Positions 34,377-42,997 of a DNA stretch of 64,000 nt are shown one piece after another. Positions within the stretch are counted from its first letter, which is position 1. Every line of letters starts with the position of its first letter. The position numbers were made by a program, and so were the translations under genes. The stretch comes from CAYPTY01 sp964413935 (lineage in GTDB: Bacteria > Bacteroidota > Rhodothermia > Balneolales > Balneolaceae). The notes under the pieces were generated by a model. It was not told the origin of the DNA, made no database searches, and saw only the letters and a program-made list of their open reading frames with translations. Where the stretch lies: the NCBI GenBank assembly GCA_964413935.1, contig CAYPTY010000014.1, forward strand, positions 24,626 to 88,625, given 5' to 3'.

Positions 34377-35298
34377 ACGCAGGCTGAAGCTGATGTTAAT
34401 ACTCCAGCAAAAAGGCAACAGACTCACCGTTGATGAATTGGCCGAGAAGTTTGGTGTATCCAGAAGGACCATTTTCAGGGATTTTAATGCCCTACAGGAA
34501 ATAAATATTCCTGTAACCTGGGACCGATACTCCGGATATGGAATGCTTCCGGGTTATAAAGTGCCGCCCCTGATGTTTACTTCGAAGGAGATTGCAACCA
34601 TTATGGTGGGGCTTGGTTTTGTTAAATCCCAGGTGGATCAAACGCTAGTACAGGATGCACATTCGGTCGAATTGAAAATAAAAGAAGTGTTGCCGGATGA
34701 GTTGCAGCAATTTATGACCTCAATAGAAGAGTCTACGGTTATTGATCCTTATGCCATGTTTGGCATAGAAAAGAAAAAAGGAGGTAGCTGGTACAGCATT
34801 AACTCAGCCATCGCACAGAAACAGCGTATCCTTTTTACCTACAAAAGTAAGAGCGGCGAGGTAACCCACCGAAAACTAGACCCTTACTTGCTGGTGTATT
34901 TTGGTGACCATTGGAATTTGATAGGGTATTCTCATCAACGTGGGGATTTCAGGAATTTTATACTGGATCAGATCAGTGATCTGGAAATTCTGGATGAAAA
35001 TTTCACTCCCAAAAAGAAAATTGACGCAGAGGGCTTAATTTTTAGATTTGACGAGACCTCTCAAATCGTCAGGGTAATAGCCGAAAAATCTATTTTAGCG
35101 CGTCTGAAGCGAAATTTACCGGCTAATATTTTTAAGGAAGAAGCCCTGAAAAATGAAAAAGTTAAGGTTGCCTTCAAATTCGACAACCTTGTCTATATTA
35201 ATGAGTGGTTATTACAATTTGGTGACAAAATTGAAATACTGGAACCGGCCTCGTTGAAAACCCTTAGAAAAGATTTGTTGAATAAAATGATGCCCTAA
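34363..35298 (+). CDS. WYL-domain transcriptional regulator (YafY/PafC type)
   Basis: A 311-residue DeoR-like regulator. It has an N-terminal winged-helix domain (RLTVDELAEKFGVSRRTIFRDFNAL at about 20-45, quoted in part), then a WYL domain (about residues 145-230) containing FTYKSKSGE, HRKLDPYLLVYFGDHW and IGYSHQRGDFRNF. WYL domains bind ligands such as nucleic acids. The start has a strong AGGAGG four bases upstream and lies inside the end of rsmG. In many genomes parA-parB would follow rsmG; here this regulator does. Confidence 0.9.
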   Translation: MNSNERRLKLMLILQQKGNRLTVDELAEKFGVSRRTIFRDFNALQEINIPVTWDRYSGYGMLPGYKVPPLMFTSKEIATIMVGLGFVKSQVDQTLVQDAHSVELKIKEVLPDELQQFMTSIEESTVIDPYAMFGIEKKKGGSWYSINSAIAQKQRILFTYKSKSGEVTHRKLDPYLLVYFGDHWNLIGYSHQRGDFRNFILDQISDLEILDENFTPKKKIDAEGLIFRFDETSQIVRVIAEKSILARLKRNLPANIFKEEALKNEKVKVAFKFDNLVYINEWLLQFGDKIEILEPASLKTLRKDLLNKMMP

Positions 35299-35308
35299 GC
35301 CTTGAAAT

Positions 35309-35338
35309 AAAAAAAGCCCTTCAAAAAATGAAGGGCTT
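35309..35338 (-). terminator. Terminator of the gyrB-gyrA transcript
   Basis: AAGCCCTTCA at 35314-35323 pairs perfectly with TGAAGGGCTT at 35329-35338. On the minus strand the stem is followed by a T run (35315 down to 35309). It lies between the convergent WYL and gyrA genes and may act on both. Confidence 0.85.
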
Positions 35339-35365
35339 AGACTTTAGGTTTTAGGATTTCTGAAA

Positions 35366-37822
35366 TCAGATGGACTCGTCCTCATCTTCATTTACTACCC
35401 GGGTAACCGCGGCAATACTTCCGTCTTCATCCAGGCGCATCATGCGAACACCCTGTGTATTGCGCCCCATGGTCCGGATTGATTTACAGCTCATTCGGAT
35501 AACTTTTCCGCGCTCTGTAATGATCATCAGATCGTCATTATCGGTTACCTCTTTCAAAGCGATTAAATCACCAGTTTTTGGCGTTATCTTCAATGTAATC
35601 ACGCCTTTACCACCTCTTGATTGCTCCCGGTAATCCTCAACCAGAGAGCGTTTTCCGTATCCGTTTTCAGAGATAGCCAGAACGGTTGCTTCGTGGGTGT
35701 TTTTAATCACAACCATATCAACGACTTCATCTTTTTTGGTGAGTGTCATACCGCGTACACCAGAAGTATTTCGACCCATTTCACGGACATCATCTTCATG
35801 AAAGCGTATGGCCCGCCCTGCACGGTTTGCCAGAATAATATTACTGTCGCCATCGGTTAGTGAGGCACCAAGGAGGGTATCATCATCTTTGATATTTATG
35901 GCAATGATGCCATCGCGGCGCGGTCTGCTGTAAGCTTCAAGTGATGTTTTCTTGATCTGACCGCCTTTAGTGGCCATAATGATAAAATGATTTTTGATGT
36001 ATTCATCTTCGTCCAGGGTTTTGACCGGAACAAAGGTCTTTATCTGATCATCTTTATCAATCTCAATCAGATTGATGATGGCACGTCCCCGGGCCAGGCG
36101 GGATCCCTCAGGAATTTCATAAACTTTAAGCCAGTAGCATTTTCCTTTTTCGGTAAAGAATAGGATGTAATTATGGTTGGTAGCCACAAACAGATGTTCT
36201 ACATATTCTTCATCCTTTGTAGTCGTGCCCTTAACTCCTTTTCCTCCTCTTCTCTGACGACGATATCCGCTTACCGGCATACGCTTAATGAAGCCTTTGT
36301 TGGAAATCGTTACTACCACATCCTCATCAGCAATCATATCCTCGATGCTGAAATCTTCAGCTGAGTAAACAATCTGGGTTCGTCGTTCATCCCCGTAGCG
36401 TTCTTTAAGATCCGCAAGTTCCTGTTTTATAATTTCATACTGCTTCTCTCGGCTGGATAGTATGTCTCTATACTCAGCAATCTTATCGACGATTTCACGG
36501 TATTCAGCATCAATTTTGTCACGTTCCAGTCCGGTCAGCTTCTGCAGGCGCATTTCCAGAATGGCTTTTGCCTGAATATCAGTGAGCGCAAATTTCTTTC
36601 TCAGTTCATCGGAGGCAATCTGAGGTGTGCTGGAAGCCCGAATGGTTTTGATGACTTCATCCAGATTATCCAGCGCAATTTTCAAACCTTCCAGAATATG
36701 TGCCCGGGCTTCAGCCTGATCCAGATCATGCATGGTACGGCGGATGATGACATCCACACGATGTTCCACATAATGATGGATCAACTCTGTCAGCGCCATC
36801 ACTTTGGGACGCCCTTTAACCAGAGCCAGATTGATCACCCCAAATGTAGTCTGCATCTGCGTATACTTGTAGAGCTGATTCAGTACCACACCTGCGTTGG
36901 CAGATCGTTTCAGGATAATAACGATGCGCATACCATCACGATCCGACTCGTCACGGATTTCAGCGATTTCATTAATCTTCTCCTGATTTACCAGACTTGC
37001 AATCTTCTCAATCAGTGTTGCCTTATTAACCTGATAGGGAATTTCGGTTACTACAATTTGTTCGCGGCCACCTCTCAGCTCTTCAGTATTGGCGCGGGCT
37101 CGTAAAGTTATTTTACCCCGGCCAGTTTCAAAAGCTTCTTTGACTCCTTCATAGCCGTAAATGATACCACCCGTTGGAAAATCAGGAGCCGTAATATGCT
37201 CCATCAGCTGTTTGGTTTCTATTTCCGGATTATCAATGAAGGCTGTAATTCCATCAACCACCTCCGTCAGGTTATGAGGAGGAATATTGGTTGCCATACC
37301 TACAGCAATACCGGATGCACCATTAAGTAACAGGTTAGGAACCAGTGAAGGCAAAACCGTTGGTTCCTGAAGGGTCTCATCAAAGTTGGACTGAAAATCG
37401 ACCGTGCCTTTGTTAATGTCGGTCAGTGCTTCCTCAGCAATTCGTTGCATGCGCACTTCGGTATAACGCATGGCCGCGGCAGAATCACCATCCACGGATC
37501 CAAAATTACCCTGCCCGTCAACCATGGGATATCTCAGGGAAAAGTCCTGAACCATACGAACAATAGAATCATAAACTGCAGTATCCCCATGCGGGTGATA
37601 CTTACCCAGAACTTCACCCACAATACGGGCACTTTTCTTGTAAGGACGATTGTGCAGCATGCCCAGTTCACTCATGCCATACAAAACACGGCGGTGAACG
37701 GGTTTCAGTCCGTCTCGCACATCAGGCAGTGCTCTGGAGACAATCACCGACATCGAATAATCGATGTAGGACGACTGCATTTCATCTTCTATGGTAACCT
37801 GAATAATCTTTTCTCGAGCCAT
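35366..37822 (-). CDS. gyrA: DNA gyrase subunit A
   Basis: The 818-residue breakage-reunion subunit of gyrase. The start of the protein has IDYSMSVIVSRALPDVRDGLKPVHRRVLYGM (shown for pattern only in parts: SVIVSRALPDVRDG), and the active-site Tyr lies in the MRYTEVRM region at about residue 120. Six C-terminal beta-pinwheel blades include the GyrA box QRRGGKG at about residue 525. It is downstream of gyrB by 39 bases, with a terminator after it. Confidence 0.97.
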   Translation of the reverse strand: MAREKIIQVTIEDEMQSSYIDYSMSVIVSRALPDVRDGLKPVHRRVLYGMSELGMLHNRPYKKSARIVGEVLGKYHPHGDTAVYDSIVRMVQDFSLRYPMVDGQGNFGSVDGDSAAAMRYTEVRMQRIAEEALTDINKGTVDFQSNFDETLQEPTVLPSLVPNLLLNGASGIAVGMATNIPPHNLTEVVDGITAFIDNPEIETKQLMEHITAPDFPTGGIIYGYEGVKEAFETGRGKITLRARANTEELRGGREQIVVTEIPYQVNKATLIEKIASLVNQEKINEIAEIRDESDRDGMRIVIILKRSANAGVVLNQLYKYTQMQTTFGVINLALVKGRPKVMALTELIHHYVEHRVDVIIRRTMHDLDQAEARAHILEGLKIALDNLDEVIKTIRASSTPQIASDELRKKFALTDIQAKAILEMRLQKLTGLERDKIDAEYREIVDKIAEYRDILSSREKQYEIIKQELADLKERYGDERRTQIVYSAEDFSIEDMIADEDVVVTISNKGFIKRMPVSGYRRQRRGGKGVKGTTTKDEEYVEHLFVATNHNYILFFTEKGKCYWLKVYEIPEGSRLARGRAIINLIEIDKDDQIKTFVPVKTLDEDEYIKNHFIIMATKGGQIKKTSLEAYSRPRRDGIIAINIKDDDTLLGASLTDGDSNIILANRAGRAIRFHEDDVREMGRNTSGVRGMTLTKKDEVVDMVVIKNTHEATVLAISENGYGKRSLVEDYREQSRGGKGVITLKITPKTGDLIALKEVTDNDDLMIITERGKVIRMSCKSIRTMGRNTQGVRMMRLDEDGSIAAVTRVVNEDEDESI

Positions 37823-37861
37823 TAATCAGCTATGCTTAATAATTTTAGGTAGTTAGTTGGA

Positions 37862-39799
37862 TTAAATATCCAGATTAGCGTATTTCGCGTTACGCTCAAT
37901 GAAGTCTCTTCGGGGTTCTACGTCATCACCCATTAGCATGGAAAACATTTTGTCGGCACCGGCAGCACTCTCAACGGTAACCTGCTGAAGTGTTCTGGTT
38001 TCCGGATCCATGGTGGTTTCCCAAAGCTGATCAGGGTTCATTTCACCCAGACCTTTATATCGGGATACATCGAATTTCTTTTTCTTCTTTTTGAGGTCGC
38101 GAACAATTTTATCCCGGTTGTCATCATCCCAGGCATACTCTATGTTCTTGCCAAAAGTGATTTTATACAGAGGCGGGGTAGCGATATACACAAAACCATT
38201 TTCGATGAGCGGTTTCATGTACCGGTAGAAGAAGGTGAGCAAAAGGGTACGGATATGGGATCCATCCACATCAGCATCGGTCATGATGATAATTTTGTGA
38301 TAGCGAAGTTTATCAACCTCAAACTCTTCATCACCATGACCCACACCGGTACCCAGGGCAGTTATCATGGCCTGAATCTCTTTATTTTCCAGGATCTTAT
38401 TGATCTTGGCCTTCTCCACATTCAGAATCTTACCTCTCAGAGGCAGGATAGCCTGAAAACTTCTGTTTCTGCCCATTTTGGCAGAACCGCCGGCAGAATC
38501 ACCCTCCACCAGATAAACTTCACAATGTTCCGGATCGTTGATGGAACAGTCGGCCAGTTTTCCGGGCAGGCCACCACCGCTCATTACACTTTTGCGCTGA
38601 ATCAGCTGCCGGGCTTTACGTGCTGCCTCCCGGGCTTCGGCTGCAAGCACCACTTTTTCAATGATCTTTTTGGCTTGCTTCGGGTTTTCTTCGAGATAAT
38701 CATTGAGCTTCTCATAAACAATGACTTCAACCGCTGACTGTACCTCGGAATTACCCAGCTTGGTCTTGGTTTGCCCCTCAAACTGAGGCTCAGCCACTTT
38801 AACACTCAGAACGGCAGTCAGGCCTTCCCGAAAATCCTCCCCGGAAATGGATACTTTTGATTTGGCTTTAATGAGGCCGTTTTTTTCAGCATAGGTCTTG
38901 AGAGAACGGGTAAGTGCTCTACGGAATCCTGAAATATGGGTACCGCCTTCACGAGTATTAATGTTATTTACATAAGAATGCACATTTTCGGTGAAGGAGT
39001 TATTGTAGGACATGGCCAGCTCAACAGGCACATTCTCCATTTCGCCCTCAACATAGATAGGATCTGACATGAGGCCGTCTCGGGCTTCATCCAGGTATTT
39101 GACAAAATCTTTTACTCCACCCTCATAATGATATTCTTCCCGACCCAGATCCGGATCCTCTTCCCGATGGTCAATCAGCGCAATGGTTACAGTAGGATTC
39201 AGGAAGGCCAGTTCCCGCATTCTTTCAGCAATGATATCAAACTTAAACTCTACGGTCTGGGTAAAAATCGTAGTATCAGGTTTGAAAGTGATGTAGGTAC
39301 CCCTCTTGTCGGTTTTACCCTTGGTGGTAAGCCCTGTTTTGGTTGAACCCCGTTCAAAATCCATATAGTGAATTTCACCGTCACGGTGGATTTCTGCTTT
39401 GAATATTTCAGCAAGGGCATTCACACAACTAACGCCAACACCATGCAATCCGCCGGATACTTTATACGTGTCTTTATCGAATTTACCCCCGGCATGAAGT
39501 TTGGTGAGTACAACTTCAACAGCAGGCAGATTCAACTTGGGATGCATATCAACCGGTATACCACGACCGTTATCTTTAATGGTGATGGAACCATCCGTAT
39601 TGATCTCTACTGAAATGAAGTCGCAATACCCGGCCAGGGCTTCATCAATGGAGTTATCTACTACTTCATTGATAAGGTGATGCAGTCCGCGCTGACCAAC
39701 GTCGCCGATATACATGGCTGGGCGTTTGCGAACGGCTTCAAGACCTTCTAAAACTTGTATATTGGACGCTTTGTAGTCTTTTCCCGATTGTTCGCTCAT
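37862..39799 (-). CDS. gyrB: DNA gyrase subunit B
   Basis: The 645-residue ATPase subunit of gyrase. Seen in it are YIGDVGQRGLHHLINE, the NDNGRGIP-like ATP motif (KDNGRGIPVD), GGLHGVG and the TOPRIM motifs EGDSAGGSA and DADVDGSHI. The length matches the short gyrB type without the 165-residue gamma-proteobacterial insert. It is transcribed before gyrA from a promoter at about 39845-39872, divergent from the rpmB gene group. Confidence 0.97.
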   Translation of the reverse strand: MSEQSGKDYKASNIQVLEGLEAVRKRPAMYIGDVGQRGLHHLINEVVDNSIDEALAGYCDFISVEINTDGSITIKDNGRGIPVDMHPKLNLPAVEVVLTKLHAGGKFDKDTYKVSGGLHGVGVSCVNALAEIFKAEIHRDGEIHYMDFERGSTKTGLTTKGKTDKRGTYITFKPDTTIFTQTVEFKFDIIAERMRELAFLNPTVTIALIDHREEDPDLGREEYHYEGGVKDFVKYLDEARDGLMSDPIYVEGEMENVPVELAMSYNNSFTENVHSYVNNINTREGGTHISGFRRALTRSLKTYAEKNGLIKAKSKVSISGEDFREGLTAVLSVKVAEPQFEGQTKTKLGNSEVQSAVEVIVYEKLNDYLEENPKQAKKIIEKVVLAAEAREAARKARQLIQRKSVMSGGGLPGKLADCSINDPEHCEVYLVEGDSAGGSAKMGRNRSFQAILPLRGKILNVEKAKINKILENKEIQAMITALGTGVGHGDEEFEVDKLRYHKIIIMTDADVDGSHIRTLLLTFFYRYMKPLIENGFVYIATPPLYKITFGKNIEYAWDDDNRDKIVRDLKKKKKKFDVSRYKGLGEMNPDQLWETTMDPETRTLQQVTVESAAGADKMFSMLMGDDVEPRRDFIERNAKYANLDI

Positions 39800-39844
39800 A
39801 AAAGAGAGGGTGATGATGATTAATTATTGAGTAATAGCCAACGG

Positions 39845-39872
39845 AAAATAGGGCATATGCCCTCAAAATCAA
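39845..39872 (-). promoter_or_regulatory. Predicted gyrB promoter with palindrome in the spacer
   Basis: On the minus strand TTGATT (39867-39872) and TATTTT (39845-39850) are separated by 16 bases, and the start would be about 38 bases before gyrB. A perfect 14-base palindrome, AGGGCATATGCCCT (39850-39863), fills most of the spacer between the two boxes. A repressor, a MerR-like activator or a supercoiling response could act there; which one cannot be told from the sequence. Confidence 0.5.
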
Positions 39873-39940
39873 AAGAAGTTATGACTGATATTGCCTTTTT
39901 ATTGGATAAGCTCTTAAAACGTAATTATGCGATTTTCAAA

Positions 39941-39994
39941 TGTTGATAAAACCCATCATTTTCCGGAGTTATCAACAATTGTGAAGAATTGTTG
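39941..39994. promoter_or_regulatory. Nested inverted repeats between gyrB and rpmB
   Basis: TGTTGATAA at 39941-39949 and TTATCAACA at 39969-39977 form a perfect inverted pair with 19 bases between. A second perfect pair, CAACAATT at 39973-39980 and AATTGTTG at 39987-39994, overlaps it. TTATCAACA differs from a DnaA box by one base. The second pair ends ten bases before the predicted rpmB -35 element, an operator-like position. Confidence 0.5.
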
Positions 39995-40003
39995 AAAGTT
40001 TAA

Positions 40004-40032
40004 TTGATCGTAAATTCTGTTCGCCGTATTTT
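40004..40032 (+). promoter_or_regulatory. Predicted promoter of rpmB-rpmG-DUF4295
   Basis: TTGATC at 40004-40009 and TATTTT at 40027-40032 are separated by 17 bases, a sigma-70-type arrangement. Transcription would begin about 25-28 bases before the rpmB ATG. The -10 hexamer is the same as that proposed for gyrB. Confidence 0.45.
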
Positions 40033-40066
40033 TCTGTTCTATTTTGAAATGAAATTCTCCATAATC

Positions 40067-40312
40067 ATGGCTCGAAGAGACGATATTACAGGTAAGATTG
40101 CGTTGAACGGATATCGTTCTTCCAAGGCAAATAATAAGACTAAACATCGCTTTCATCTGAATCTTCAGAAGAGACGGTTTTATCTGCCTGAGGAAGACCG
40201 ATGGATCACGCTAAAGGTGTCGGCCAAAACGCTGCGTACCATAAATAAAAAAGGTATTGAGGCCGTACTGAAAGAAGCGAGAAAAAAAGGAACACTTACT
40301 AAAGAGGTATAG
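40067..40312 (+). CDS. rpmB: 50S ribosomal protein bL28
   Basis: An 81-residue L28. I use the ATG giving MARRDDITGK because the family begins there; a longer in-frame start at 40004 lies in the predicted promoter. The core HRFHLNLQKRRFYLPEEDRW and the VSAKTLRTINKKG segment fit Bacteroidota-type L28. The cysteines of zinc-binding L28 are missing. It starts a three-gene operon with rpmG and a DUF4295 gene. Confidence 0.96.
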   Translation: MARRDDITGKIALNGYRSSKANNKTKHRFHLNLQKRRFYLPEEDRWITLKVSAKTLRTINKKGIEAVLKEARKKGTLTKEV

Positions 40313-40314
40313 CA

Positions 40315-40479
40315 ATGGCGAAAGGCAACCGCATTCAGGTTATTCTCGAGTGTACGGAAAAGCCGGGTTCTTCCCGCTACGTCACTACCAAAAACAGACG
40401 TACCACCACTGAGCGACTTGAACTGAAGAAGTATAATCCTGTTCTGAGAAAACACACAGTACACAAAGAAATTAAATAA
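40315..40479 (+). CDS. rpmG: 50S ribosomal protein bL33
   Basis: A 54-residue L33, starting two bases after the rpmB stop. It begins MAKGNRIQVILECTE and ends LRKHTVHKEIK. The usual CxxC pairs are reduced to a single cysteine, so this is a zinc-free form. The frame is too short for a standard open-frame listing but is supported by sequence and by its neighbours. Confidence 0.95.
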   Translation: MAKGNRIQVILECTEKPGSSRYVTTKNRRTTTERLELKKYNPVLRKHTVHKEIK

Positions 40480-40489
40480 GTTCTGAATC

Positions 40490-40663
40490 ATGGCTAAGAA
40501 GCAAACATTTGGTAGTGAAGCTCTGGCAGCCAAAGCTGCTGCGCGAAAAATGGCTAAAGTCGTTATTGCGAATCGCAATGATAAGGGTAAATACGCTTTC
40601 AACGAGGCAATGATTGACCAGGAAAACGTGAAGGAATACATCAGCAAGAATAAAGAATCCTGA
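40490..40663 (+). CDS. DUF4295 small basic protein
   Basis: A 57-residue lysine/alanine-rich protein with MAKKQTFGSEALAAKAAARK at the start and a conserved NDKGKYAFNEAMI segment. DUF4295 is almost confined to Bacteroidota and close relatives and is regularly found after rpmB-rpmG, which suggests a ribosome-associated role, although none has been shown to my knowledge. The frame is supported by this context. Confidence 0.9.
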   Translation: MAKKQTFGSEALAAKAAARKMAKVVIANRNDKGKYAFNEAMIDQENVKEYISKNKES

Positions 40664-40688
40664 TTCAATTCTTCAGATGAGTTTGTGA

Positions 40689-40723
40689 GGTTACATCATT
40701 ATTTTGATGTAGCCTTTTTTTTT
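40689..40723 (+). terminator. Terminator of the rpmB operon
   Basis: GGTTACATCA at 40689-40698 pairs with TGATGTAGCC at 40705-40714 (10 bp, one G-T), followed by nine T. A strong intrinsic terminator on the plus strand. Confidence 0.9.
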
Positions 40724-40745
40724 GCTCAAAAACCGGGACACAACT

Positions 40746-41201
40746 ATGAACATTCAAGAACAGATAACGGCCGATATTAAAGAGGCCATGAAGAACAAGG
40801 AAAGTGACCGACTGCGCGTGCTTCGTTCCCTTAAAGCCAAACTGCTTGAGAAGGAAGTCAGTATTCGACAGGGTGGAGAAGCCAAACTGAATGAAGAACA
40901 GATGATTGAAGTGCTGATGAAAGCCGCAAAACAGCGCAAGGAATCCATCGATCAGTTCACAAGCGGTGGTAGGGATGATCTGGTTGCCGGTGAGGAAGCT
41001 GAACTTAAGATCATTGAGAGTTATCTGCCTGAAATGATGGATGAAGAAGAGATTCGCGTTAAGGCGAAAGAGAAAATTACGGCAATGGGCGCTTCATCTA
41101 TGGCCGATATGGGTAAAGTGATGGGAGCTCTGATGGGCGAACTTAAGGGTAAGGCCGACGGATCCGAGATTTCACGCATCGTAAAAGAGGAGCTTTCCTG
41201 A
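40746..41201 (+). CDS. GatB/YqeY-domain protein
   Basis: A 151-residue YqeY-like protein: an N-terminal helical part (ITADIKEAMKNKESDRLRVLRSL) and a C-terminal domain like the tail of GatB and Asp/Glu-tRNA amidotransferase, with YLPEMMDEEEI and a MGKVMGALMGELKGKADG segment. The ATG start is used; a TTG at 40722 lies in the terminator. The family may bind tRNA, but its role is unproven. cvpA follows after 3 bases. Confidence 0.9.
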   Translation: MNIQEQITADIKEAMKNKESDRLRVLRSLKAKLLEKEVSIRQGGEAKLNEEQMIEVLMKAAKQRKESIDQFTSGGRDDLVAGEEAELKIIESYLPEMMDEEEIRVKAKEKITAMGASSMADMGKVMGALMGELKGKADGSEISRIVKEELS

Positions 41202-41204
41202 TCT

Positions 41205-41762
41205 ATGGGAGTTCTTGATGTTATCATTCTGGCTCCACTTGCGTATTTCGGCTTCCGTGGTTTTATGAATGGTTTTGTTAAAGAAATCCTGAACATTGTC
41301 GGGATTATCTTAGCTGTCTTTATCACATTCCGCTATATGGATGCACTGGTGGTGCTGATTAAACCTTTGTTTGATGAAAAATCAGCCGCCATTCCTTTCA
41401 TTTCAGGTATCATTCTTTTTATTGGAACTCTGTTGCTGGTTGCACTGGCCGCTCACTATATCAAGAAAACCCTCGAAGCTGCCAAGTTGGGTACGGCTAA
41501 CCGTTTGCTGGGGATGAGTTTCGGAATACTGAAAAGTGGAATACTGGTCAGTTCCGTATTGCTGCTGCTGGCGGGCTTTAACTTCCCTTCGGATGAATCA
41601 AGACAGCAATCATTTTTCTATACCTATGTAATTCATCTGGGGCCGCTTGCTTATGATGCTCTTGCCCTGCTGGCCCCGGGAACGGATTCCTATTCTGACA
41701 CCATTGAAGAAATCCTTTCTGAATATAATCCCATTGAGAATTTTCCATTGCTCAACAATTAA
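41205..41762 (+). CDS. CvpA family membrane protein
   Basis: A 185-residue protein with four hydrophobic segments typical of CvpA/colicin V production proteins. The opening DVIILAPLAYFGFRGFMNGFVKEI fits the family. In E. coli CvpA affects envelope integrity and colicin V export. Probably co-transcribed with the YqeY gene. Confidence 0.9.
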   Translation: MGVLDVIILAPLAYFGFRGFMNGFVKEILNIVGIILAVFITFRYMDALVVLIKPLFDEKSAAIPFISGIILFIGTLLLVALAAHYIKKTLEAAKLGTANRLLGMSFGILKSGILVSSVLLLLAGFNFPSDESRQQSFFYTYVIHLGPLAYDALALLAPGTDSYSDTIEEILSEYNPIENFPLLNN

Positions 41763-41787
41763 GTGAACAACGAATCAGAAACAGACC

Positions 41788-42996
41788 ATGGCATTTAAAC
41801 CGGTTGAAGAACAACTAGAAGATATCAGACGAGGGGCTTTCGAAATTATCCCGGAAGAAGAGCTGATCGAAAAACTGAAAAGATCAGTAAAGACCAATAA
41901 ACCCCTTAAAATAAAACTGGGTGTTGATCCCACCCGGCCAGACTTGCATCTTGGGCACTCGGTGGTGCTACGCAAGCTTCGTCAGTTTCAGGATCTGGGG
42001 CATGAAATTGTGCTGATCATTGGCGGTTTTACAGCGATGATCGGAGATCCTACCGGGCAGAATAAAACCAGACCCCCGCTCTCTGAAAAAGAAGTAACTG
42101 AATATGCCCAGACCTACATCGACCAGGCAAAGAAAATACTGCTTGAACACCGGCTAACCATTGTCAACAACAACGACTGGTTGGGCGGAATGAGTTTCAT
42201 GGATGTGATTCGCCTGGCATCAAAAACAACCGTGGCGAGAATGATTGAGCGGGATGATTTTACCAAGCGATTTGAAGCCAATGAACCCATCTCCCTGCAT
42301 GAATTTTTATACCCGCTTGCCCAGGCACAGGATTCGGTTCATCTGGAAAATGACGTTGAGCTTGGGGGGACCGATCAGAAGTTTAACCTGTTGATGGGAA
42401 GGCAGTTACAGCGTGATAGTGATATTGAAGCTCAGGTCTGTTTAACTATGCCTTTACTGGTGGGTACCGATGGCAGCATGAAAATGTCTAAATCCTATGA
42501 TAATTACATAGGAATCGATGAAGCAGCCAGCGACATGTACGGAAAAACTTTATCCATTCCGGATGACCTCATTTATACCTATTTCGAGTTGCTGACTGAT
42601 GTATCACTATCAGAGCTTGAGGAGATAAAAAATAAAATTGAAGAGGATCCCCGTAACACCAAACACGACCTGGCCCATGAGATCGTAAAACTGTATCACG
42701 GAGAAAAAGCGGCATCTGAAGCTCGGGAGCATTTCGAAAAAACGGTGGTGAACAAAGAGGTGCCGGATGATGCGCCGCAATTTTTATTCCCCAAGGGAGC
42801 ACACCGCCTGCTCGATATCATTAATGAAACCAAACTCGCGCCCAGTAATGCAGAAGCCAAAAGAATCATTAAGCAGGGCGGGGTTACCGTTGATGACGAA
42901 AAAATCACGGATATGAATAAACATATCCTGATTGACGACGGTGAGCGTGTTCTGAAAGTTGGTAAAAGAAAATACGGAATACTGAAGGGCGAATAA
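41788..42996 (+). CDS. tyrS: Tyrosyl-tRNA synthetase
   Basis: A 402-residue class I synthetase. The HIGH-like motif is HLGHSVV near residue 50, the KMSKS motif is at about residue 231 and the C-terminal S4-like RNA-binding domain shows ITDMNKHI and GERVLKVGKRK. The length and the motifs fit the TyrRS group with an S4 tail. It is 25 bases after cvpA. Confidence 0.96.
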   Translation: MAFKPVEEQLEDIRRGAFEIIPEEELIEKLKRSVKTNKPLKIKLGVDPTRPDLHLGHSVVLRKLRQFQDLGHEIVLIIGGFTAMIGDPTGQNKTRPPLSEKEVTEYAQTYIDQAKKILLEHRLTIVNNNDWLGGMSFMDVIRLASKTTVARMIERDDFTKRFEANEPISLHEFLYPLAQAQDSVHLENDVELGGTDQKFNLLMGRQLQRDSDIEAQVCLTMPLLVGTDGSMKMSKSYDNYIGIDEAASDMYGKTLSIPDDLIYTYFELLTDVSLSELEEIKNKIEEDPRNTKHDLAHEIVKLYHGEKAASEAREHFEKTVVNKEVPDDAPQFLFPKGAHRLLDIINETKLAPSNAEAKRIIKQGGVTVDDEKITDMNKHILIDDGERVLKVGKRKYGILKGE

Positions 42997-42997
42997 G

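Noticed and set aside
37445..37825. Open frames on the plus strand opposite gyrA, and similar ones opposite gyrB and uvrB.
   Set aside because: They mirror conserved coding sequence and have no matching family features or ribosome-binding sites.
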